Assembly (NCBI GenBank): GCA_015485375.1
Contig: WFTU01000105.1
Location: 1 to 10,665, forward strand
Length of the DNA: 10,665 bases
Source of the DNA: Paracoccaceae bacterium
GTDB lineage: Bacteria; Pseudomonadota; Alphaproteobacteria; Rhodobacterales; Rhodobacteraceae
Direction: 5' to 3'
Part shown: positions 6,033-10,665 of the stretch, one piece after another
How positions within the stretch are numbered: the first letter of the stretch is position 1
Layout: every line of letters begins with the position of its first letter
Translations under genes and position numbers: made by a program
The notes under the pieces: model-generated
Told to the model about the DNA's origin: nothing
What the model saw: only the letters and a program-made list of their open reading frames with translations
The model's database searches: none

Positions 6033-6746
6033 ATGGCACGCAAGAAACCGAAAAAGGTGAAACACCCGAAGCCGTCCCTATGGCAGCGGACAAGGAGCAA
6101 TTTCCTCACCGGACTGGTGATCGTTGCCCCTATTGTGCTGACCGGCTACCTGATCTGGACGGTCGTAACCTTCATCGACGCCAAAGTCGTGCCACTGGTC
6201 CCCGCGATCTATAATCCGACCACCTATCTCGGCAAGGACATCCCCGGCTTCGGCGTGATTATCTTCCTGGTTTTCACTGCCATCATCGGCGCTCTCACCA
6301 AGGGCATTTTCGGCCGCCAGATCGTGCGCACATGGGAAAACCTGATCGGCCGCACACCGATCGTGCGCTCGCTCTATAGCGGGTTGAAACAGATCGTCGA
6401 AACGGTTCTCAGCCAGAACACGGCCACTTTCAAAAACGCCTGCCTTATCGAATACCCGCGCAAGGGCCTCTGGGTTATTGGTTTCATCACCACCGAGGCC
6501 AAGGGCGAGGTGCAGGGCAAAACCCGGGACGACCTGATTGCCGTGTTCGTGCCGACCACCCCGAACCCGACCTCCGGCGTCTTTGTCTATGCCCCCAAAC
6601 CCGACGTGATCTATCTGGACATGAGCATTGAAGACGCCGCAAAACTGGTGATCTCCGCCGGCCTCGTGATTCCGCCGACTCTCGAGGAAATCGAAGCGGG
6701 CCGCAAACCGGTTCCCGCTAAAAACGGCAAGCCCAAGGGCAGATGA
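6033..6746 (+). CDS. DUF502 family inner membrane protein
   Basis: The gene encodes 237 residues. A very basic N-terminus (residues 1-22, rich in Lys) precedes a first membrane segment at about 24-47, a short periplasmic loop, and a second segment at about 71-90. A soluble C-terminal domain of roughly 140 residues follows. Family signatures include the LTGLVIVAPIVLTGYL segment, RTPIVRSLYSGLKQIVETVL and PNPTSGVFVYAP. The function of DUF502 proteins is not established. The start has GGGAGA seven bases upstream. It lies 51 bases after psuG, without a terminator between them, and overlaps the next gene by four bases, so it is probably in the same transcript. Its neighbours give no clear functional hint; the C-terminal Lys-rich tail is unremarkable. 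Confidence 0.88.
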   Translation: MARKKPKKVKHPKPSLWQRTRSNFLTGLVIVAPIVLTGYLIWTVVTFIDAKVVPLVPAIYNPTTYLGKDIPGFGVIIFLVFTAIIGALTKGIFGRQIVRTWENLIGRTPIVRSLYSGLKQIVETVLSQNTATFKNACLIEYPRKGLWVIGFITTEAKGEVQGKTRDDLIAVFVPTTPNPTSGVFVYAPKPDVIYLDMSIEDAAKLVISAGLVIPPTLEEIEAGRKPVPAKNGKPKGR

Positions 6747-7360
6747 CCCCGCTCTGGAGCGCCGCCCTTACCGGTTTTCTGACCTCTTTTGCGCTGATCC
6801 TCGCCATCGGCGCCCAAAACGCCTTTGTTCTGAAACAGGGTCTGCAACGCGCCCATGTATTCTGGGTTGCGCTGGCCTGCGCCCTGTCGGACGCTATCCT
6901 GATCACCGCGGGCGTCGCCGGTTTCGGCGTCATCGTCCTCGCCGCACCGGCCCTGCCCCGCCTGATGGCCCTCGCCGGTGGTGCCTTCCTTGTGTTCTAC
7001 GGCCTGCTGAAATTCCGTGACGCAGCAAACGGCAACTCGCAACAAACCGCAGCCGAGGCACCCCGCGCCCTGCTGCCGACCCTGCTCACCACCCTCGCCC
7101 TCACCTGGCTCAATCCGCATGTCTATCTCGACACGCTCGGCCTGATCGGCGCGATCTCCACCCGTTTCGAGGGAATCGCCGCCAGGTCTGCCTTCGCCGC
7201 CGGTGCTGTCACCGCCTCTTTCGTGTTCTTCTTCGCCCTCGCCTACGGCGCGCGATTCCTCGCGCCCTTGCTGAAAACACCGCGCACATGGCAAATTCTG
7301 GATATTCTCATCGGGCTGCTGATGCTCTATCTCGCCGCCGGATTGTTCCTCACCGCCTGA
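6743..7360 (+). CDS. LysE/ArgO-type amino acid exporter
   Basis: The gene encodes 205 residues, the usual size for LysE-superfamily exporters, with about six hydrophobic segments spread over its length. The N-terminal signature FALILAIGAQNAFVLKQGL (residues 16-34) and the later ALTWLNPHVYLDTLGLIGA are typical of the LysE/ArgO branch, which exports basic amino acids such as arginine or lysine across the inner membrane. The substrate here is inferred. The start ATG overlaps the DUF502 stop in ATGA, implying coupling. ArgO and LysE are usually controlled by a divergent LysR-type gene; none is present next to it here, so control by an adjacent regulator is not indicated. It is the last gene of the plus-strand unit; a weak hairpin follows directly and a strong terminator lies 295 bases further on. 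Confidence 0.92.
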   Translation: MTPLWSAALTGFLTSFALILAIGAQNAFVLKQGLQRAHVFWVALACALSDAILITAGVAGFGVIVLAAPALPRLMALAGGAFLVFYGLLKFRDAANGNSQQTAAEAPRALLPTLLTTLALTWLNPHVYLDTLGLIGAISTRFEGIAARSAFAAGAVTASFVFFFALAYGARFLAPLLKTPRTWQILDILIGLLMLYLAAGLFLTA

Positions 7361-7362
7361 TT

Positions 7363-7381
7363 CCCGTTTCCGAAACGCGGG
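7363..7381 (+). other. Hairpin directly after the LysE-type gene
   Basis: CCCGTTT at 7363-7369 pairs with AAACGCGGG at 7373-7381, with one bulged C and a three-base loop. No T-run follows, so it is at most a transcript-end stabiliser or a poor terminator. Confidence 0.35.
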
Positions 7382-7465
7382 ACATAATCTTGCGGAGCGG
7401 CGGGCATTAAACACCAGATGTGGCGCAATTCTCCGATACGGGTATATTTTTACAAATCCGGCGCT

Positions 7466-7492
7466 GCCACAGTGCTGCCACATTATCGTGGC
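7466..7492. repeat. Three half-sites phased at 11 bases in the 7361-7680 gap
   Basis: GCCAC occurs at 7466-7470 and 7477-7481 and its reverse complement GTGGC at 7488-7492, each spaced exactly 11 bases from the last. The first two are part of an eight-base direct repeat (GCTGCCAC at 7463 and 7474). This looks like a phased protein-binding site on one face of the helix. It lies about 65-90 bases upstream of the candidate RNA start near 7558. Confidence 0.4.
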
Positions 7493-7557
7493 TTCTGTGC
7501 AACAAGTTGATGTTCTAATGGCGTTTCCGGCGCTAACATTCCCCGTATAAACAATTT

Positions 7558-7682
7558 TTCCCAAAAAATCCCTTGGCAGCCACAGATCGGAAGCCTATGA
7601 TCAAGCCACTGCTCGATAGGTTTCTGCCTGTATGAAACCTGCCTCAATAACTTGACGCCCTCCTTGCGAGGGCGTTTTTTTT
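7558..7682 (+). ncRNA. Candidate structured small RNA or 3'UTR-derived RNA
   Basis: No protein gene lies between 7361 and 7680. A possible -10 (TATAAA at 7546-7551) precedes this segment; the -35 (TTTCCG at 7524-7529, 16-base gap) is weak. The segment holds a stem pairing 7591-7598 (AAGCCTAT) with 7616-7623 (ATAGGTTT, one G-U), and a perfect seven-base stem, AGGTTTC at 7618-7624 with GAAACCT at 7634-7640. The two share 7618-7623, so they exclude each other. A strong intrinsic terminator ends it at 7682. It may be an independent sRNA of about 125 bases or the processed end of the psuK-lysE transcript. The exact 5' end is uncertain, and I cannot match it to a known family. Confidence 0.45.
7655..7682 (+). 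terminator. Strong Rho-independent terminator, plus strand
   Basis: A perfect eight-base stem (ACGCCCTC at 7655-7662 with GAGGGCGT at 7668-7675) and a five-base loop are followed by an unbroken run of eight T at 7675-7682. The orientation is plus only; read the other way there is no T-run. It runs into the stop codon of the minus-strand regulator gene. Confidence 0.92.
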
Positions 7683-8304
7683 ATTGTGGAATGGATGTAA
7701 CCCAAAGGATCACCGCGTCGTCCTGTGATCTGGAAATCACGTTGTGCCCCATCGAGGCATCGTAGTAGGCGCTATCACCCCGACGCAATTCCACAGGCTC
7801 GTAGAACTCGCTGTAGAACTCGACCACGCCGGTCAGCACATATAGGAACTCCTCGCCGTCGTGGCGCACCCAGCCGTCGAATTCGTCAATCGAGCGTGCC
7901 CGCACCGTGGCGCGATAGGGCATCATCTGTTTGTGCGAAAGGTCCGAGGCCAGAATTTCATGCTCGTAGGTCGGTGTAATCAGCCCCCGCCCCTCGCCGC
8001 TGCGCGTGATCGCGCGACGCGCCAGCACCTTGTCGGACTTCGGCGCGGTAAACAGCTGCGGGATGGAGATATCCAGCCCCGTCGCCAGCTTGCGCACCGC
8101 ATCAAAGGTCGGCGACATCTGCCCGTTCTCGATCTTGGAAAGGGTCGAGCGCGCCAGCCCCGCCTTCTGCGCGGCCTGCTCCAGCGTCCAGTCCCGTGCC
8201 TTGCGCAACTCGCGCACCCGCTCGCCAAGGTCCAGCGGCGCGCGCGCCTCTTCACGGCCGCTTTCGCGGGCAATCTTCAACACGCTGGGTTTGCTGTCCG
8301 GCAT
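7681..8304 (-). CDS. XRE-family regulator with C-terminal cupin domain
   Basis: The gene encodes 207 residues. Residues about 26-83 form an XRE helix-turn-helix (LGERVRELRKARDWTLEQAA, then AGLARSTLSKIENGQMSPT). A linker leads to a cupin_2 domain at about 125-205 with WVRHDGEEFLYVLTG (H148, E152) and MGHNV (H187), a pattern able to bind a small ligand or metal. Such regulators commonly control amine, amino acid or sulfur metabolism genes and often repress themselves. The start at 8304 was chosen because AGGGAAA lies just upstream and a good promoter lies at 8336-8364; in-frame upstream ATGs at 8340 and 8346 fall inside that promoter. It is divergent from a DsbA-like gene, its likeliest target besides itself. 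The specific ligand cannot be told from the sequence. Confidence 0.93.
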   Translation of the reverse strand: MPDSKPSVLKIARESGREEARAPLDLGERVRELRKARDWTLEQAAQKAGLARSTLSKIENGQMSPTFDAVRKLATGLDISIPQLFTAPKSDKVLARRAITRSGEGRGLITPTYEHEILASDLSHKQMMPYRATVRARSIDEFDGWVRHDGEEFLYVLTGVVEFYSEFYEPVELRRGDSAYYDASMGHNVISRSQDDAVILWVTSIPQ

Positions 8305-8331
8305 TGGCTTTCCCTGTCCACTCGCTGTAAA
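8304..8331 (+). promoter_or_regulatory. Candidate promoter for the DsbA-like gene
   Basis: TTGGCT at 8304-8309 and TGTAAA at 8326-8331 are 16 bases apart, each with four of six consensus matches. The start would be near 8338, about 50 bases before the ATG. The inverted repeat at 8344-8366 would then lie just downstream of the start, well placed for repression. Confidence 0.35.
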
Positions 8332-8335
8332 AGAC

Positions 8336-8364
8336 CTCATACCCATTGCCGCGACCGCTGGCAA
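8336..8364 (-). promoter_or_regulatory. Sigma-70 type promoter for the XRE-cupin gene
   Basis: On the minus strand TTGCCA (plus 8359-8364, five of six) is followed after exactly 17 bases by TATGAG (plus 8336-8341, four of six). The start would be near 8329, leaving a 25-base leader before the chosen ATG at 8304. This placement rules out the two longer start choices. Confidence 0.6.
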
Positions 8365-8366
8365 TG
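8344..8366. promoter_or_regulatory. Probable operator between XRE-cupin and DsbA-like genes
   Basis: CATTGCC at 8344-8350 and GGCAATG at 8360-8366 form a perfect seven-base inverted repeat with a nine-base spacer. It covers the -35 and spacer of the regulator's own promoter and lies in the leader of the divergent gene. This geometry is typical of a self-repressing divergent switch. That the XRE-cupin protein binds here is inferred. Confidence 0.5.
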
Positions 8367-8388
8367 CGCCGTTCAGAACCGAGGCCCC

Positions 8389-9024
8389 ATGACCCGACTA
8401 GATATCATATCCGACCCGATCTGCCCCTGGTGCTACATCGGCAAGGCGCGCCTCGACAAGGCGCTGGCCAAGTTCCCCGAAAACCCGTTCGAGCTGCACT
8501 GGCAGCCCTTCCAGCTCAATCCCGAAATGCCGCGCGAGGGCATGGACCGGCGCGAGTATCTGGAATGGAAATTCGGCGGCAAAAAAGGTGCGATCGAAGT
8601 CTACAGCGAAATCGCCAGAACCGCCGAGGAAGAAGGCCTCGAAATCGCCTTCGAGAAAATCACACGCACTCCGAGCACACTGGACGCGCACCGCCTGATC
8701 CACTGGGCCGGACTGGAAGGCGTACAAACCGGGGTCGTCACCGAACTGTTCAACCGGTTCTTCCGTCAGGGTCAGGATATTTCCGACCGCGAGGTGCTAA
8801 CCGACATCGCCCGCTCCACCGGCATGGACCCCGATGCCACTGCCCGCCTGCTCGAAAGCGAGGCCGATCTGATGGAAACCCGCGCCGCCGACGCCAAGGC
8901 GCGCGAAATGGGTGTGCGCGGCGTTCCAACCTTCATCATCGCCAACGAGGCGGTGGTCACCGGCGCACAACCCGCCAGCCTGTGGGAAGAAATCGTCGGG
9001 GAAATTCTGGCCGCGCAGAGCTAG
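8389..9024 (+). CDS. DsbA-family (FrnE-like) thiol oxidoreductase
   Basis: The gene encodes 211 residues of the DsbA-like thioredoxin fold with an inserted helical domain. The active site is CPWC (C12-C15) in the N-terminal strand-helix (DIISDPICPWCYIGKARL), and the cis-proline loop is GVPTF (P180). There is no signal peptide, so unlike classic DsbA it should act in the cytoplasm, as described for the FrnE group. It may reduce or rearrange disulfides or bind thiol adducts; a 2-hydroxychromene-2-carboxylate isomerase-like role is a more distant option. The ATG has GAGG close upstream. It is divergent from the XRE-cupin regulator across 84 bases with a shared inverted repeat, so it is probably under that regulator's control. 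It ends nine bases before the convergent lipA stop. Confidence 0.9.
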   Translation: MTRLDIISDPICPWCYIGKARLDKALAKFPENPFELHWQPFQLNPEMPREGMDRREYLEWKFGGKKGAIEVYSEIARTAEEEGLEIAFEKITRTPSTLDAHRLIHWAGLEGVQTGVVTELFNRFFRQGQDISDREVLTDIARSTGMDPDATARLLESEADLMETRAADAKAREMGVRGVPTFIIANEAVVTGAQPASLWEEIVGEILAAQS

Positions 9025-9036
9025 GGCGCGACCCTA
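9022..9036. other. Small hairpin formed by two convergent stop codons
   Basis: The TAG of the DsbA-like gene (9022-9024) and the TAG of lipA on the other strand (9034-9036) are part of TAGGG/CCCTA arms around a five-base loop. There is no T-run on either side, so termination here is probably weak and read-through into antisense of the facing gene is likely. Confidence 0.4.
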
Positions 9037-9981
9037 ACCCCTGGCCTGCCGCGCCGCGCGCAACTGCGCAAAATCGTCACCGGCGTGATAGCTGGAGCGC
9101 GTCAGCGGCGTGGCCGAAACCATCAGGAACCCCTTGCCAAATGCGGCCTTTTCGTAGGATTCGAACTCCTCCGGCTCGACAAACCGTTCGACAACGTGGT
9201 GTTTCGGCGTCGGCTGCAAATATTGCCCGATAGTCAGAAAATCCACATCCGCCGCGCGCATGTCATCCATCACCTGCATCACACCCTGACGATCCTCGCC
9301 CAGCCCGACCATGATGCCGGATTTGGTAAACATCATCGGATCGAGTTCCTTTACCCGTTGCAGCAGGCGTAACGAGTGGAAATAACGCGCGCCAGGCCGT
9401 ACTGTCGGATAGAGCCCGGGAACAGTTTCCAAGTTGTGATTGAACACATCGGGGCGCGCCTCGACCACGGTTTCCAAAGCCTCCGGCCCGCATTTCAGGA
9501 AATCCGGCGTCAGCACCTCGATAGTGGTCTCGGGAATTTTGCGGCGAATGGCACGGATGGTCATGGCGATATGCTCCGCCCCGCCATCCTCCAGATCATC
9601 CCGATCCACCGAGGTAATCACCACATGTTTCAGCCCCAGCTTTTCAACCGCCACGGCCACGCGCGCCGGCTCGAACGGGTCGAGCGCATCGGGGCGACCG
9701 GTGGCAATGTTGCAAAAGGAACAGCCGCGCGTGCAAATCTCGCCCATGATCATCATAGTGGCATGACCCAGCGACCAGCACTCGCCGACATTCGGGCAGG
9801 ACGCCTCTTCGCAAACCGTCGCAAGGCTGTTGTTTTTCAGGATATCGCGCGTGTCCTTATACCCTTGCGAGGTCGGCGCCTTTACCCTGATCCACTTCGG
9901 TTTGCGCAGGATCGGCGTGTCGGGTTTATGCGCCTTTTCGGGGTGGCGCTGCGCTTTGTCTTTCAGGTCACGCTCGGACAT
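9034..9981 (-). CDS. lipA: Lipoyl synthase
   Basis: The gene encodes 315 residues of the radical SAM enzyme that inserts two sulfurs into the octanoyl chain bound to lipoyl domains of pyruvate and 2-oxoglutarate dehydrogenases and the glycine cleavage system. The auxiliary 4Fe-4S cluster ligands are C57, C62 and C68 (CEEASCPNVGEC), the radical SAM cluster ligands C83, C87 and C90 (CTRGCSFC), and the conserved C-terminal RSSYHAGD supplies the serine ligand. The N-terminal KPKWIRVKAP segment is typical. The ATG at 9981 has GGAGG seven bases upstream. It is probably transcribed on its own or after read-through from the dehydrogenase gene 210 bases upstream. That gap holds a near-perfect palindrome but no clear promoter hexamers. 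Confidence 0.97.
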   Translation of the reverse strand: MSERDLKDKAQRHPEKAHKPDTPILRKPKWIRVKAPTSQGYKDTRDILKNNSLATVCEEASCPNVGECWSLGHATMMIMGEICTRGCSFCNIATGRPDALDPFEPARVAVAVEKLGLKHVVITSVDRDDLEDGGAEHIAMTIRAIRRKIPETTIEVLTPDFLKCGPEALETVVEARPDVFNHNLETVPGLYPTVRPGARYFHSLRLLQRVKELDPMMFTKSGIMVGLGEDRQGVMQVMDDMRAADVDFLTIGQYLQPTPKHHVVERFVEPEEFESYEKAAFGKGFLMVSATPLTRSSYHAGDDFAQLRAARQARG

Positions 9982-10090
9982 GGTGCCTCCGGATTTTGCT
10001 TCGGAACCGCTCTACTGCAATCCACGGCCCTTGTCTGCACCCATTTTGGCAGGACATGGCAGAATTGCGCTGGCATCATGCCGGTTTTAA

Positions 10091-10114
10091 AACCACTAAA
10101 CCGGTTTAGTGGTT
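10091..10114. promoter_or_regulatory. Perfect 24-base palindrome, probable operator upstream of lipA
   Basis: AACCACTAAACC at 10091-10102 is followed immediately by its exact reverse complement at 10103-10114. After one mismatched pair, four more outer pairs match (10086-10089 with 10116-10119). A second palindrome, GGTTTTAAAACC at 10083-10094, overlaps its left end. The uninterrupted core AAACCGGTTT with a central CpG resembles LacI-family operators. It lies 110 bases upstream of the lipA ATG, with TATAAC on the minus strand at its right edge. The binding protein and target are unknown. Confidence 0.65.
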
Positions 10115-10154
10115 ATAAAGGGCCGATAAAATTCGCACCATTTCAGACCGTTAC

Positions 10155-10176
10155 ACAGAAAACCGAAAACGGATTT
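10155..10176 (-). terminator. Weak candidate terminator after the dehydrogenase gene
   Basis: On the minus strand AAATCCG (plus 10170-10176) pairs with CGGTTTT (plus 10159-10165) around a four-base TTTT loop, with one internal mismatch and a short T-run. It lies 16 bases past the stop codon. The stem is short and AT-rich, so termination may be incomplete. Confidence 0.3.
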
Positions 10177-10191
10177 AGACTTTGTTAACCC

Positions 10192-10665
10192 CTATTGGCC
10201 GTCAAGACGCCGCAAACGGCGGATCAGGCTGGAGGTATCCCAGCGGTTCCCGCCCATGTTCTGCACATCCTTGTAGAACTGGTCGATCTGTGCCGTCACC
10301 GGCAGGCTGGCGCCATTGTTGTTCGCCTCGCCCAGACAAATCCCCAGATCCTTGCGCATCCAGTCCACGGCAAAACCGAAGTCGAACTCGTCGTCCAGCA
10401 TGGTGTAACCGCGGTTCTCCATCTGCCAGCTTCCGGCCGCCCCCTTGGAGATCACATCGACCACAGCCTTGCCGTCCAGTCCTGCCTTCTGGGCAAAATG
10501 CAGCCCTTCGGACAGCCCCTGCACCAGCCCTGCGATACATATCTGGTTAACCATTTTGGTCAGCTGACCCGCGCCACTTTCGCCCATCAGACGGGTGGAG
10601 CGCGCGAAGCTCTCGATCAGCGGCTCGGCCACGGCATAGGGCGCGGCATCGCCACCGCACATAAC
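10192..10665 (-). CDS. 3-hydroxyisobutyrate dehydrogenase-family oxidoreductase, 3' part
   Basis: The last 157 codons are visible; the gene continues beyond the right edge, so the N-terminal Rossmann domain is not seen. The visible part is the C-terminal helical domain of beta-hydroxyacid dehydrogenases. GAGQLTKMVNQ contains the conserved G-x-G-x-x-x-K-x-x-N motif with the catalytic lysine, preceded by CGGDAAPYAVAEPL. Further on come SKGAAGSWQMENR and FAVDWMRKDLGICLGEA, which are family-typical. Family members oxidise 3-hydroxyisobutyrate (valine breakdown) or reduce tartronate semialdehyde or related short acids with NAD(P). The exact substrate cannot be told without the N-terminal part. It ends with TAG and sits 210 bases upstream of lipA on the same strand. 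Confidence 0.9.
   Translation of the reverse strand, partial: VMCGGDAAPYAVAEPLIESFARSTRLMGESGAGQLTKMVNQICIAGLVQGLSEGLHFAQKAGLDGKAVVDVISKGAAGSWQMENRGYTMLDDEFDFGFAVDWMRKDLGICLGEANNNGASLPVTAQIDQFYKDVQNMGGNRWDTSSLIRRLRRLDGQ

Noticed and set aside
7541..7550. CCCCGTATAA as a heat-shock (sigma-32) -10 element
   Set aside because: It resembles CCCCATAT, but no CTTGAA-like -35 is present at the right distance. I kept only the weaker sigma-70 reading.
6611..7564. A 317-codon minus-strand open frame over the DUF502 and LysE-type genes and the following gap
   Set aside because: It is antisense to two convincing genes and reads as Gly/Glu/Gln-rich sequence typical of shadow frames. Its start region has no ribosome site with a known domain behind it.
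7558..7682. tRNA, 6S RNA or SRP RNA in the gene-free segment
   Set aside because: No T-loop GTTCRA motif or cloverleaf arms, no long 6S-type bubble structure, and no SRP tetraloop helix could be found.
8305..8364. Longer start sites for the XRE-cupin protein (ATG at 8340 or 8346, or the TTG at 8364)
   Set aside because: They fall within the predicted promoter and lack ribosome sites. The ATG at 8304 has AGGGAAA upstream and fits the family's N-terminal length.
1..10665. CRISPR array, insertion sequence, prophage or toxin-antitoxin genes
   Set aside because: No regularly spaced repeats, transposase or integrase motifs, terminal inverted repeats or small toxin-antitoxin pairs were seen anywhere in the window.

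Overview
The window reads as ordinary chromosome of an alphaproteobacterium, most likely order Rhodobacterales (Roseobacter-like). This is an inference from the protein style: an EF-Ts/S2/UMP kinase/RRF block, an S2 with a long acidic C-terminal tail, a lipoyl synthase with an alphaproteobacterial N-terminus, and FnrL-like and GC-rich promoter features. I see no insertion sequence, phage gene, CRISPR array, tRNA or rRNA. Codon use and base composition look even across the window, apart from the AT-richer intergenic regions.

Layout. Positions 1-1435 (minus strand) carry pyrH (UMP kinase), frr (ribosome recycling factor) and the first codons of a gene resembling cdsA (phosphatidate cytidylyltransferase). 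Positions 1436-2081 hold an inverted-repeat-rich upstream region, an FNR-type box and a plus-strand gene for an exported DUF411 protein, probably copper-related. Positions 2083-4075 (minus strand) carry rpsB-tsf with a recognisable promoter, a structured leader, a hairpin-rich spacer and a strong terminator. The usual rpsB-tsf-pyrH-frr-(uppS)-cdsA string is therefore altered twice here: DUF411 sits in the opposite orientation between tsf and pyrH, and there is no room for uppS between frr and the cdsA-like gene.

Positions 4101-7360 (plus strand) form a tight unit: psuK (pseudouridine kinase) and psuG (pseudouridine-5'-phosphate glycosidase) overlap by four bases, followed by a DUF502 membrane protein and a LysE/ArgO-type exporter that also overlap by four bases. 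PsuK and PsuG together convert pseudouridine to uracil plus ribose 5-phosphate. The 320-base stretch 7361-7680 has no gene, but contains phased half-sites and a structured segment ending in a textbook terminator; this is the best candidate for an undescribed RNA in the window.

Positions 7681-9024 hold a divergent pair: a minus-strand XRE-cupin regulator and a plus-strand DsbA/FrnE-like thiol oxidoreductase, with an inverted repeat over the regulator's promoter. Positions 9034-10665 (minus strand) hold lipA (lipoyl synthase), a 210-base gap with a perfect 24-base palindrome, and the 3' part of a 3-hydroxyisobutyrate dehydrogenase-family gene.

All protein calls come from reading motifs, without any database search. 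Promoter, operator and RNA calls are pattern-based hypotheses.
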